This document shows, one piece after another, positions 48,167-58,429 of a stretch of DNA of 64,000 nt (position 1 is the first letter of the stretch; every line of letters starts with the position of its first letter). A model generated the notes under the pieces. That model ran no database searches and was not told the origin of the DNA. It was given only the letters and a program-made list of their open reading frames with translations. Source of the stretch: Anaerolineae bacterium (GTDB taxonomy: Bacteria > Chloroflexota > Anaerolineae > Promineifilales > Promineifilaceae); NCBI GenBank assembly GCA_023954475.1, contig JAMLHW010000005.1, positions 124,001 to 188,000 of the forward strand, read 5' to 3'. A program made the translations under genes and the position numbers.

Positions 48167-48586
48167 ATGACTGAACTCAAAACACAGAAAAACGATGGCG
48201 ATGTTGAGGCATTTTTGCACAGCGTAGAGAATAAACGGCGGCGTGAGGACAGTTTTGTCATCCTCGACTTGATGCGCGAAGTGACAGGCGAGCCGGGCGC
48301 GCTGTGGGGAACGAGCATTATCGGTTTCGGCAGCTATCACTACAAGTATGCCAGCGGGCGCGAAGGTGACTGGTTTGTGACCGGCTTCTCTCCGCGCAAA
48401 CAGAACATGACACTGTATATCATGCCCGGTTTTGAACAGTACGACGATCTGTTGAACAAATTAGGCAAGCACAAAACCGGCAAGTCGTGCCTCTACATCA
48501 ACAAGCTGGACGATGTGGATTTGGATGTGCTGCGTGAACTGGTGGCACAATCGGCCGATTATATGGCGATACAGTCAGAGGAATGA
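48167..48586 (+). CDS. DUF1801 domain protein
   Basis: A 139-residue protein: EAFLHSVENKRRREDSFVILDLMREVTGEPGALWGTSIIGFGSYHYKYASGREGDWFVTGFSPRKQNMTLYI. The AlkB-like/YdhG DUF1801 pattern (trp and gly-rich middle, FSPRK, TLYI) is clear. Its function is unknown. ATG at 48167 has AAGGAGG upstream; the frame is open to 48089 without a site. A TCGGCCGA copy encodes Ser-Ala-Asp near the C-terminus, and the stop touches the cupin start. Confidence 0.85.
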   Translation: MTELKTQKNDGDVEAFLHSVENKRRREDSFVILDLMREVTGEPGALWGTSIIGFGSYHYKYASGREGDWFVTGFSPRKQNMTLYIMPGFEQYDDLLNKLGKHKTGKSCLYINKLDDVDLDVLRELVAQSADYMAIQSEE

Positions 48587-48925
48587 ATGATGGACACTCC
48601 GCAACATCCCAATCTATTTGTACCTGATCTGGCCGATTTGCTGCCCGAAACGGGCGATCAAACAATCGTCAGCAAGCGCGTCTACCAGGACGACAAGGTG
48701 ACGACGATTTTGTTCAGCTTCGCGCCCGGGGAGGAATTGTCGGAGCATACGAGTGCTTTTCCGGCCATTCTGCACTTTTTGTCCGGTTCGGCCGATATTA
48801 CGCTCGGAGACGACACCCACAGGGTGACTGCCGGTGCGTGGACACACATGCCGTCTCACCTGCCGCACAGTATACGCGCCGTCACACCGACGACAATGCT
48901 GCTGATCATGCTGCGCGGTGCGTAA
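48587..48925 (+). CDS. Cupin domain protein
   Basis: A 112-residue single-domain cupin. Motif 1 is LFSFAPGEELSEHTSAFPAILHFLSGSADITLG (one His instead of HxH) and motif 2 is AGAWTHMPSHLPHSIRAV with the metal-binding His residues. It binds a metal ion and probably a small ligand; the reaction is unknown. It begins directly after the DUF1801 stop, so the pair is likely co-transcribed. Confidence 0.85.
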   Translation: MMDTPQHPNLFVPDLADLLPETGDQTIVSKRVYQDDKVTTILFSFAPGEELSEHTSAFPAILHFLSGSADITLGDDTHRVTAGAWTHMPSHLPHSIRAVTPTTMLLIMLRGA

Positions 48926-49047
48926 CAGCCTGTCGCTACCCGCTTACTCATAAACCGTTCGCACAATTCCGCCAACTGTTTTGCGGACGGTCACTTAGCC
49001 TGGTGAAAAGCGCCCTAGCTTGCTACCAGCCCGTAGTGACCAAAAAG

Positions 49048-49079
49048 AGAAACCGGGTTTTGGTCAAAACCCGGTTTCT
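49048..49079. terminator. Strong stem-loop downstream of the duplicated ileS end
   Basis: A perfect 14-bp stem, AGAAACCGGGTTTT (49048-49061) pairing with AAAACCCGGTTTCT (49066-49079) around GGTC. The minus-strand copy is followed by a short T run, so it could have ended transcription of ileS before the cassette arrived. It can also end the plus-strand cupin transcript. Confidence 0.75.
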
Positions 49080-49131
49080 GTTTGAATATCCCCAGTCGAA
49101 CCATTCAGTCGTGGTTCTCACCAAACTGAGG

Positions 49132-49189
49132 CTATGCTTTGCGCAAGTTGAGTATCACGGTGCTGCCGCCGACTGTTACTTCGGCCGAA
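49132..49189 (-). pseudogene. Detached duplicate of the ileS 3' end
   Basis: This 58-nt segment aligns without gaps to the last 58 nt of ileS (49714-49771): 45 of 58 positions are the same, by hand count. It reads SAEVTVGGSTVILNLRKA then a stop, against SAEVTVGGSTVVLNLSKV in ileS. Ten sense codons differ and seven of those differences are silent, so this copy diverged under coding constraint before being cut off. It has no start of its own and is a remnant. It lies directly after the antitoxin stop, on the far side of the toxin-antitoxin cassette. Confidence 0.8.
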
Positions 49190-49194
49190 GTCAG

Positions 49195-49428
49195 CTAAGA
49201 CCGTGACGCAGCAGACGCTTGTCCAGTAGCACGTATCAGAAAACGCAATGCTTCATTGACTGATTCATCCGTTGGAAACAGTAACGATACATCCGGATCC
49301 AACCGAATCATCCGTTCGCTTTGCTGAAATCTCTCTGCGAGAACACCGCGTCCCACGACTTCTAACTGATCGAATTCGTACTCGGCACGTAGTTCGTCAT
49401 CCTTGTTTGCACTATTTTCTGCTTGCAT
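49195..49428 (-). CDS. Antitoxin of a BrnT-type toxin-antitoxin pair
   Basis: A 77-residue protein starting at the ATG at 49428 (MQAENSANKDDELRAEYEFD), overlapping the toxin 3' end by 17 bp. It lacks the long helix-turn-helix of classical BrnA but fits the short antitoxin often partnered with BrnT-like toxins (DELRAEYEFDQLEVVGRGVLAERF). A 20-residue upstream extension is open but begins inside the toxin. Its stop is seven bases before the duplicated ileS end and in the same frame as it. Confidence 0.65.
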   Translation of the reverse strand: MQAENSANKDDELRAEYEFDQLEVVGRGVLAERFQQSERMIRLDPDVSLLFPTDESVNEALRFLIRATGQASAASRS

Positions 49429-49690
49429 AATAGTCTCTTTCCGATCGCGTCGCTTTGCGACAGCTAATGATCCGAATCGTGTCGCCACGGTATGTGTGCA
49501 AAACCAATAACAACCTTCCGTCTACTGACATACCAAGTGTGATATAACGATCCTCTTCGGCCGAATGATCTGGATCGTTAGCCATCACTGCTAACTCATC
49601 ACCAAACACAGTCATCGCTTCTTGAAATGCAACACCGTGTTTGGTGATGTTACTCTCGGCTTTGGCTGAATTCCACTCAAACTCTAGCAT
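49412..49690 (-). CDS. brnT: BrnT family toxin
   Basis: A 92-residue RelE-fold toxin: FEWNSAKAESNITKHGVAFQEAMTVF, EEDRYITLGMSVDGRLLLVLHTYRGDTIRIISCRKATRSERDYY. These are the BrnT family signature segments including the catalytic Arg-Lys pair region. BrnT cleaves RNA and stops translation. It begins 23 bp after the ileS stop, with its own start; the antitoxin follows in the opposite order to many TA pairs. It carries a TCGGCCGA site. Confidence 0.9.
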   Translation of the reverse strand: MLEFEWNSAKAESNITKHGVAFQEAMTVFGDELAVMANDPDHSAEEDRYITLGMSVDGRLLLVLHTYRGDTIRIISCRKATRSERDYYASRK

Positions 49691-49713
49691 AAATTATGCT
49701 ACCTGTACAGAAT

Positions 49714-53148
<3,435 letters not shown>

Positions 53149-53284
53149 GATTTTCTTCCAAATTGCTATCCGATTTAACAGTGATTAGTGATGGCCAGAC
53201 TATGCCTAGCGAATTTGCCAACATTCGCCGGCCACAATAATTCGCCGCAGGTTACCGAATGAAGTTGAGTTAAGTTTTCGCATG

Positions 53285-54190
53285 CTAGCCCTCTTCAAAA
53301 TAGTCCGAGTCAATGCGTTTCATGTCGTATGAGACAAATGTTGTGACACCAACTCCATAGTCGATCATGAGTTCGGCCAAGTTGTCACCGCTTATGAGCA
53401 CGATCTTTGAATCAATACGGGACGCAAAATCGCGAGCGCCCTGCGAAAAATCCGATGTCGTAATAAAGATTCCTTTTCGCGCTCGCCGGCCTTGCAGCGC
53501 ACCGGCAAACTTCTGAATTTCGGGACGGCTTACTGTAGTTTGCCAGCGCTTGGCCTGTATGTACACAACGTCAAGCCCTAAGCGATCTTCGTTGATGATT
53601 CCGTCAATTCCTTCGTCACCACTACCGCCAACTGCTTTGCCTGCTTCAGCTCGCGTACCACCATATCCCATTTTGACTATCAGATCGACGACCAGCTTTT
53701 CGAAGAAACCTGGAGAGCAAGTTTGGATTGTCTCAAGTATTTCCTGCGCCAAATCTCTGCGCATTTTTTGATAGGCAGACTCAATTGTTTCTTCCGGTGT
53801 TTGAGAATCGTCTATATCAGAAGTTGCTACTTGCTCATTTTTGGCGGTTGGCTTCTGAAATTCGCGAAACTCCTCGAATTGCCGCAAGAAAGCAGCGTCA
53901 ATTCTCAGCGGGTTTTGTTGAAGAATGGATTGACCTCGTTCGGTAATCGAATAATGGCCACGTCGTGTTGATTTTAGTAGGCCCGCCTTAACGAGATAGG
54001 TTCTGGCCCAGCCAACGCGATTGTTGAATGTTGCCTGGCGTCCACTTGGCAGCAGTTCTTTTCGCTCAACATTGGTCAAGTGGAACTTGTCACCGAGTAC
54101 GTCGTAGGTTTCACGCAACGAGTGCTCTTTGCCGTCTGCGGCAAGTTGGAGAAGGGGTAACATTAAGGACTGGTAATCTGGAATTGCCAT
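53285..54190 (-). CDS. mrr: Mrr-type restriction endonuclease
   Basis: A 301-residue type IV restriction enzyme of the Mrr family. The N-terminal winged-helix region (YQSLMLPLLQLAADGKEHSLRE) precedes a PD-(D/E)xK nuclease: FEKLVVDLIVKMGYGG, DEGIDGIINEDRLGLDVVYIQAKRW with the catalytic QAK, and GIFITTSDFSQGARDFA. Mrr cuts methylated DNA and no methyltransferase is nearby. It is a lone restriction gene with no TCGGCCGA copies in about 2 kb around it, although such gaps occur by chance. Confidence 0.93.
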   Translation of the reverse strand: MAIPDYQSLMLPLLQLAADGKEHSLRETYDVLGDKFHLTNVERKELLPSGRQATFNNRVGWARTYLVKAGLLKSTRRGHYSITERGQSILQQNPLRIDAAFLRQFEEFREFQKPTAKNEQVATSDIDDSQTPEETIESAYQKMRRDLAQEILETIQTCSPGFFEKLVVDLIVKMGYGGTRAEAGKAVGGSGDEGIDGIINEDRLGLDVVYIQAKRWQTTVSRPEIQKFAGALQGRRARKGIFITTSDFSQGARDFASRIDSKIVLISGDNLAELMIDYGVGVTTFVSYDMKRIDSDYFEEG

Positions 54191-54214
54191 GTGGCCCTCT
54201 TGGATGATTCGAGC

Positions 54215-54529
54215 TTAAGCTTCTTCGGCCGATTCCGGCTCGTAATCAGGGCTGATACGCAGCTTGTACAGGCCGCGAAAGTCCTCCGGATCGGCCGGTT
54301 GCCCTTTGCGCAAAATGACAATGTCGCCGCGCTGCGCCAGCTTTTTGGCGAAGAGGCGGATACGCTTGAGCAAACTTTGCCACTCTTCGGGATAGAGCTC
54401 CTGTGCGATGGCTTCCGGCTTGACGGCACCATCCGGCCCGGCTGTGTAGCAGCGTGCCAGGATGGTTTCATAGATCAGGTCGTCGCTGATTGTCTTTTTC
54501 TTTTTGGGTTGTTCTGTTTGATTTGTCAT
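54215..54529 (-). CDS. DUF3253 domain protein
   Basis: A 104-residue protein: KKTISDDLIYETILARC, AIAQELYPEEWQSLLKRIRLFAKKLAQRGDIVILRKGQPADPEDFRGLYKLRI. The DUF3253 pattern of a short winged-helix-like module is visible (WxxLxxxIRxxAxxLaxxGxIxIxxxGxxvDPxxxxGxyxLR). Function unknown. It lies upstream of mrr on the same strand with a 24-bp gap and may share its transcript. Confidence 0.8.
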   Translation of the reverse strand: MTNQTEQPKKKKTISDDLIYETILARCYTAGPDGAVKPEAIAQELYPEEWQSLLKRIRLFAKKLAQRGDIVILRKGQPADPEDFRGLYKLRISPDYEPESAEEA

Positions 54530-54543
54530 TTGTCTTTTGTAGT

Positions 54544-54561
54544 GCAGGTTTGGAAACCTGC
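54544..54561. repeat. Short palindrome GCAGGTTT-GG-AAACCTGC
   Basis: An 8-bp stem, GCAGGTTT (54544-54551) and AAACCTGC (54554-54561), directly beside a stop codon. Its centre GGTTT-GG-AAACC is close to the centre of the ileS palindrome at 52316-52350, which hints at one family of small palindromic elements. Confidence 0.5.
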
Positions 54562-54562
54562 G

Positions 54563-55231
54563 TTACGTGCGAATAGTGCGGGTTTCGAGGGCGGTGAGGC
54601 CGTCATCACGCTGCATTTTCAGGGTCCAGCCGTCGTCGCTGAGCCATAGGCGACGGGTTTGGTCGCCCCAGGCAATGGTGACGTGTCGGGCGTTATGCTG
54701 CGTGTGCCCGATGGTCACTGTTTGTCTGTCAACTGTGGTAATTTTCGGCCGAAAGGCCACCAGACCGAATAATTCTGCCAATTTCTCCTCATCGTACATA
54801 TTGAGTGTCCAGGCTGTTTCCACTTGCGGATACCGCGCCAACAACGCCAGGCCCACGCTCGACGGAAAGAAGAATACGCCATTTCCGGAAAATTCATCCT
54901 CATACCGTGAACCGTTGACCTCGCGGCTGTTGGTGGTACCGTCCGCTTCAAACAGGACATTGCCTTTGACGACGGTACCGTCGCCACCGTAAAAACGATA
55001 CGTCAGACGTTGCGGTGCGCCGTCACCATCGCTGACGAGATGGTAGAGATAGCTATTGCCCGATTCGGCCGAACGCGAATCTAAATCAACGCGCAGCACC
55101 GTAAATCCATCGGGCGCTTGCGTCAACCGCCACGCTTCGTTTGTTCCAACCGGCTCACCATTCAGCGAATAGCGCAACAATCCGGCGGCCAGCCGCTTCT
55201 CGTAAGGTTGTTCATGTACTAAAAAGCGCAT
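54563..55231 (-). CDS. Conserved hypothetical protein
   Basis: A 222-residue, mostly beta-strand, soluble protein without signal peptide or membrane segment. Regular alternation of hydrophobic residues (LTYRFYGGDGTVVKGNVLFEAD, RHVTIAWGDQTRRLWLSDDG) suggests a beta barrel or sandwich. No motif I can name. It lies between alaX and the DUF3253 gene on the same strand. A dyad with tandem 13-bp repeats sits before its start. Confidence 0.6.
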   Translation of the reverse strand: MRFLVHEQPYEKRLAAGLLRYSLNGEPVGTNEAWRLTQAPDGFTVLRVDLDSRSAESGNSYLYHLVSDGDGAPQRLTYRFYGGDGTVVKGNVLFEADGTTNSREVNGSRYEDEFSGNGVFFFPSSVGLALLARYPQVETAWTLNMYDEEKLAELFGLVAFRPKITTVDRQTVTIGHTQHNARHVTIAWGDQTRRLWLSDDGWTLKMQRDDGLTALETRTIRT

Positions 55232-55246
55232 ATCAGTTTAGAGTAG

Positions 55247-55306
55247 AGAGATAGAGGTTTTTTCCACTATCGCCATCCTCTATCGCCATCCTCTTTCTCT
55301 ATCTCT
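55247..55306. repeat. Dyad enclosing two tandem 13-bp repeats
   Basis: Arms AGAGATAGAG (55247-55256) and CTCTATCTCT (55297-55306) enclose about 40 nt that contain TATCGCCATCCTC twice in tandem (55268-55280 and 55281-55293). It occupies the spacer between alaX and the hypothetical gene. It may be a terminator-like or regulatory structure, or a remnant of a small repeat element. Confidence 0.5.
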
Positions 55307-55309
55307 AGC

Positions 55310-56020
55310 TCAATCTTCTAGCTCCACATAAATCCGTTTGTTGATCCGCCCTTTGCTCTTGTAGTTCGGGATGCGGATTCGGCCGATTTCACGCGTATTT
55401 GCCACATGCGTGCCGCCGTCGGCCTGCAAATCCAGCCCAGCCAATTCGACTGTTCGTACTTCCGTGATGCCTTCCGGCAGCAAGTTGATCTTCGTCCGAA
55501 TCAGGTCAGGAATCTGAAACGCTTCTTCGCGAGGCAAGATGTTCACCGTGACCGGTCGTCCCGCCGTCACTTCCACATTGACTGCAGCCTCAATATCACC
55601 GACCAACTCTTTTTGCAGCGTCTCAAACTCAAAATCCATACGCCCGCTGAGCGGTTCCATATTGCCGCCGGTCACCTGCGCACCGTAATCGCGCCAGACG
55701 ACGCCGCACAACACGTGCATGGCTGTGTGTGTCCGCATCAGCTTGTAGCGCCGATCCCAGTCCAGCGTTCCCGTGACAGCAGTGCCGACGTCTGGCAAGT
55801 CGCCGGTGATGAAATGGGCCGGTTTGCCGGAAATTCGGCCGACTTTGGTGATTTGCCAGGTTGTCGTGCCGTCGCTCAGCGTGCCGAAGTCGCACGGCTG
55901 GCCGCCGCCGCCCGGATAAAATGCGGTGCGGTCAAGGATGACGCCGCCGTCCACGTGCGCAACGACGGTTGCTTCAAACTGTTTGACGTAAGCGTTGGTT
56001 GTGTAGAGTAATTCAGTCAT
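55310..56020 (-). CDS. Alanyl-tRNA editing protein AlaX-like
   Basis: A 236-residue stand-alone editing protein related to the editing domain of AlaRS. Metal-binding residues are visible as HTAMH near residue 90 and the later DGGTHVANTREIG; RTAFYPGGGGQPCDFG is the N-terminal family block. It removes mischarged amino acids such as serine from tRNA-Ala (or a related tRNA). Start at 56020 chosen (MTELLYTT). A T-box leader precedes it, so its synthesis is governed by uncharged tRNA. Confidence 0.9.
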   Translation of the reverse strand: MTELLYTTNAYVKQFEATVVAHVDGGVILDRTAFYPGGGGQPCDFGTLSDGTTTWQITKVGRISGKPAHFITGDLPDVGTAVTGTLDWDRRYKLMRTHTAMHVLCGVVWRDYGAQVTGGNMEPLSGRMDFEFETLQKELVGDIEAAVNVEVTAGRPVTVNILPREEAFQIPDLIRTKINLLPEGITEVRTVELAGLDLQADGGTHVANTREIGRIRIPNYKSKGRINKRIYVELED

Positions 56021-56096
56021 GTCGTTAGTTTGATAGTTTGTTGGTTGGATAGTTTGGCAATGTTTCAATCAAACTGCCAAACCGGCCAACGTACCA

Positions 56097-56407
56097 ATAA
56101 AAAACGCCTTCATCCCATCCTGGGACGAAGGCGCATTGTCTCCGCGGTACCACCCAAATTCCCAACGACGCTGTTGCCGTCGGACACTCAGTGCAAGAAC
56201 CATCATTCTCGCAATTCCCGTAACGTGGAATCAATCCGGCTCAGTCTACTCAAAACGGGTCGCTGAAACGTGACCGATTTCTTTCGGTGAGCAGCTCCGG
56301 AGGGATTTTCGGCCGAATCTGTTTGCCTGACTTCCACCACCTCAGGCTCGCTCATAACAGATAACCGGCGTACTCGTCTCCATCATCGCCGTTCACTATG
56401 CTGTTAA
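56097..56407 (-). ncRNA. T-box leader controlling the alaX gene
   Basis: On the minus strand the leader holds the invariant T-box sequence GGTGGTACCGCGG (56142-56155 region) and, just after, a terminator: a long GCCTTC/GAAGGC stem (about 56104-56134) followed by a T run (to 56097). Stem I features are visible upstream (GAGTACGC, GAGCGAGCC, GGTGGTGG). A run GAGCTGCTCACC near 56290-56295 places a GCT alanine codon where a specifier would be, consistent with the alanyl-tRNA editing gene downstream. Uncharged tRNA would favour the antiterminator. Confidence 0.85.
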
Positions 56408-56413
56408 GACGGA

Positions 56414-56443
56414 ATTATAGCGGTTTGGCTTTCCCTCTGTCAA
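56414..56443 (-). promoter_or_regulatory. Consensus sigma-70 promoter of the T-box/alaX transcript
   Basis: On the minus strand TTGACA (56443-56438) and TATAAT (56419-56414) both match the consensus fully, with an 18-bp spacer. It lies directly ahead of the T-box leader. The -35 hexamer overlaps the last codons of the upstream UbiB-type kinase gene. Confidence 0.85.
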
Positions 56444-58203
56444 CCACGCGCCCGAAACAGTGACCAAAAGACAAACGCGGCGGTCGCGCCCCACGCGAGG
56501 TAGCCCAGCATCGTTGCGCCATTCAAGTAGAGCAACGTGCCCGAAATGAGCAATGCCGCCGCCAGAACTGTGCTGTTCAACTGGCTGACGCGCCGTTCCA
56601 GGCGATCCAGGCGTTTGCGTGTTTGTTCATCCTGAATAGTGCGAATCTGCAGGCGACCCGCTTCGGCCGAATCGAGAAATTGCTGCAACTGCGCCGGCAC
56701 ACGTGCATAGCGCCGGAATGTCTCCGTGATCACGTCACGCGTTAGTTGCCGCCCCTCCTCGCTGCGGATCACCTTTTCGCCGTATTTTTCAATGTGATAC
56801 CACGGGTTGATTTCGGGATTGAGCTGTGACACCAACCCCGACAACATGCCGACGGCGCGACCCAGATAGATAAAATCCTGCGGCACCTGAAACGGAAACT
56901 CAAAGAGCAAATCGCGGAATTCAAGGGTCAATTCCTGCACTTCACGCGGATCAGGACGCGACAAATCGAGCAAATTGCGCCCCCAAATTTGATCGAGCAG
57001 CCGTGCATTGGCGATATTGATGCGCTCCAGATCAGCGCCGGGCAGGAAAAAACCCAGTTCTTGATACGCTTGTGTCAACGTGTAGGCGTCGCGCTGGGTA
57101 ACAGCGACGAGGACTTTGCGCAGTCGCGCCCGCAATGCTTCAATACGCCCAACCATGCCGAAATCGACAAAGACAATCTGAAATGGGCGCGGAGCGGGCG
57201 GCGTCTCGGTTTCGGCCGAATCAACCCCTTCCTCAACCTCAACCACCGCAGCAGCCGGATCCGGCCCTAACGGACGCACGAATAAATTGCCGGGATGCGG
57301 ATCGGCATGGAAATACGCTTCCTCAAAAATCTGACGAAAATACACCTCCAGCAGCTTGTCAGCCACAATCTTCGGATCGATGCCGGCAGAAGTCATCCCT
57401 TCTACATCCGTAATTTTGATCGATTCGACATTTTCCATCACTAGCACGCGACTCGTACACAGATCGGGGTAAAACTCAGGAATGTTGACGCCTTGATCAT
57501 GCGCAAACATGGCGCGGAAGCGAGCCGCATTGTCTGCTTCGAGCATGTAGTCGAGTTCTTCCCACAAAGTGACCGCGAACTCTTCCATCAGAGCGGGCAC
57601 ATTGGCGCGGCGGCCTATCGGCCGATATTTCATGATCCAGCGTGCAACCACACGCAACGCTTCCAAATCAGTCGTGACAACTGTCTCAATATCAGGACGC
57701 TGCACTTTAATGACAACCGCCGCGCCGCGCTGTGAAACCGGATTGCCGTCCTCATCTTCGTCAGGCAGCAACCAGGCACGGTGCGTTTGACCCAATGACG
57801 CAGCTGCCATCGGTTCCGTTTCAACCTCAGCAAACGAAAGCGCCGGATCACCCAGTTCTGCATAAATGGCGGCACGAATCTGATCGAGTGGTACCGGCGG
57901 CACTTCATCCTGCAGACCTTTCAATTCATCAGTCACTTCTTTGGGCAAAATATCGACCCGGGCGCTGAGGAATTGGCCCAGCTTGATCATGACGCCACCC
58001 ATACTGACGGCCAACTCGCGGAAACGGCGTGATTGTTTGCGATAGCGTTCCGTGCGGGATCGTCTGACATAGCGTCGCACCACTGGGATTCTGCCCAGCA
58101 CGACATCCCAAAAGATGAAACTAAAGATGACACCGCCAAAAAAGCGTGTAATGCGCGTATAACGGCGGCGATCGATAGCAGGTGTGGTCGTCTCTTCCGA
58201 CAT
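56440..58203 (-). CDS. ABC1/UbiB (AarF) family atypical kinase
   Basis: A 587-residue ABC1 family protein: the KxGQ motif (MIKLGQFLSARVDILP), Ala-rich nucleotide loop MAAASLGQTHRA, catalytic EELDYMLEADNA, HADPHPGNLFV and FVDFGMVG (metal Asp). Two C-terminal membrane helices follow (VLAAALLISGTLLYLNGA; LAWGATAAFVFWSLF). The family supports isoprenoid quinone synthesis or lipid transport as an ATPase. Four TCGGCCGA sites, several read Ser-Ala-Glu. The last codons overlap the alaX promoter. Confidence 0.9.
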   Translation of the reverse strand: MSEETTTPAIDRRRYTRITRFFGGVIFSFIFWDVVLGRIPVVRRYVRRSRTERYRKQSRRFRELAVSMGGVMIKLGQFLSARVDILPKEVTDELKGLQDEVPPVPLDQIRAAIYAELGDPALSFAEVETEPMAAASLGQTHRAWLLPDEDEDGNPVSQRGAAVVIKVQRPDIETVVTTDLEALRVVARWIMKYRPIGRRANVPALMEEFAVTLWEELDYMLEADNAARFRAMFAHDQGVNIPEFYPDLCTSRVLVMENVESIKITDVEGMTSAGIDPKIVADKLLEVYFRQIFEEAYFHADPHPGNLFVRPLGPDPAAAVVEVEEGVDSAETETPPAPRPFQIVFVDFGMVGRIEALRARLRKVLVAVTQRDAYTLTQAYQELGFFLPGADLERINIANARLLDQIWGRNLLDLSRPDPREVQELTLEFRDLLFEFPFQVPQDFIYLGRAVGMLSGLVSQLNPEINPWYHIEKYGEKVIRSEEGRQLTRDVITETFRRYARVPAQLQQFLDSAEAGRLQIRTIQDEQTRKRLDRLERRVSQLNSTVLAAALLISGTLLYLNGATMLGYLAWGATAAFVFWSLFRARG

Positions 58204-58220
58204 AATTCAATGACTGCAAC

Positions 58221-58250
58221 AAAAAAAGGCTCCACCAGCCGGCGAAGCCT
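58221..58250 (-). terminator. Intrinsic terminator after tRNA-Glu
   Basis: On the minus strand AGGCT pairs with AGCCT around a GC-rich inner stem and is followed by seven T residues. It sits about ten bases after the tRNA 3' end, in the spacer before the UbiB-type gene. Confidence 0.75.
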
Positions 58251-58260
58251 CTTGAATTAA

Positions 58261-58333
58261 TGCCCCATAGGGGACTCGAACCCCTGTTTTAGCCTTGAGA
58301 GGGCTACGTCCTGGGCCGCTAGACGAATGGGGC
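58261..58333 (-). tRNA. tRNA-Glu (anticodon CTC)
   Basis: A 73-nt cloverleaf on the minus strand. Acceptor arms GCCCCAT/ATGGGGC pair fully; the T arm is CAGGGGTTCGAGTCCCCTA-like with the GTTCGAGTC loop; the anticodon arm TAGCC-CTCTCAA-GGCTA places CTC at 34-36. CCA is not encoded. It reads GAG codons. Confidence 0.93.
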
Positions 58334-58429
58334 CATACGTTGTGAGATTCTAGCAAACGCCGTGATCCCTGTCAAACAAGCCACCCGTTGTTAACGGCTT
58401 GCTGAGTATTGCCGCAATATTGATTTCAG

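Noticed and set aside
49195-49690. The toxin-antitoxin pair as part of a prophage
   Set aside because: No integrase, phage or transposase genes are near, and the flanks are ileS sequence.
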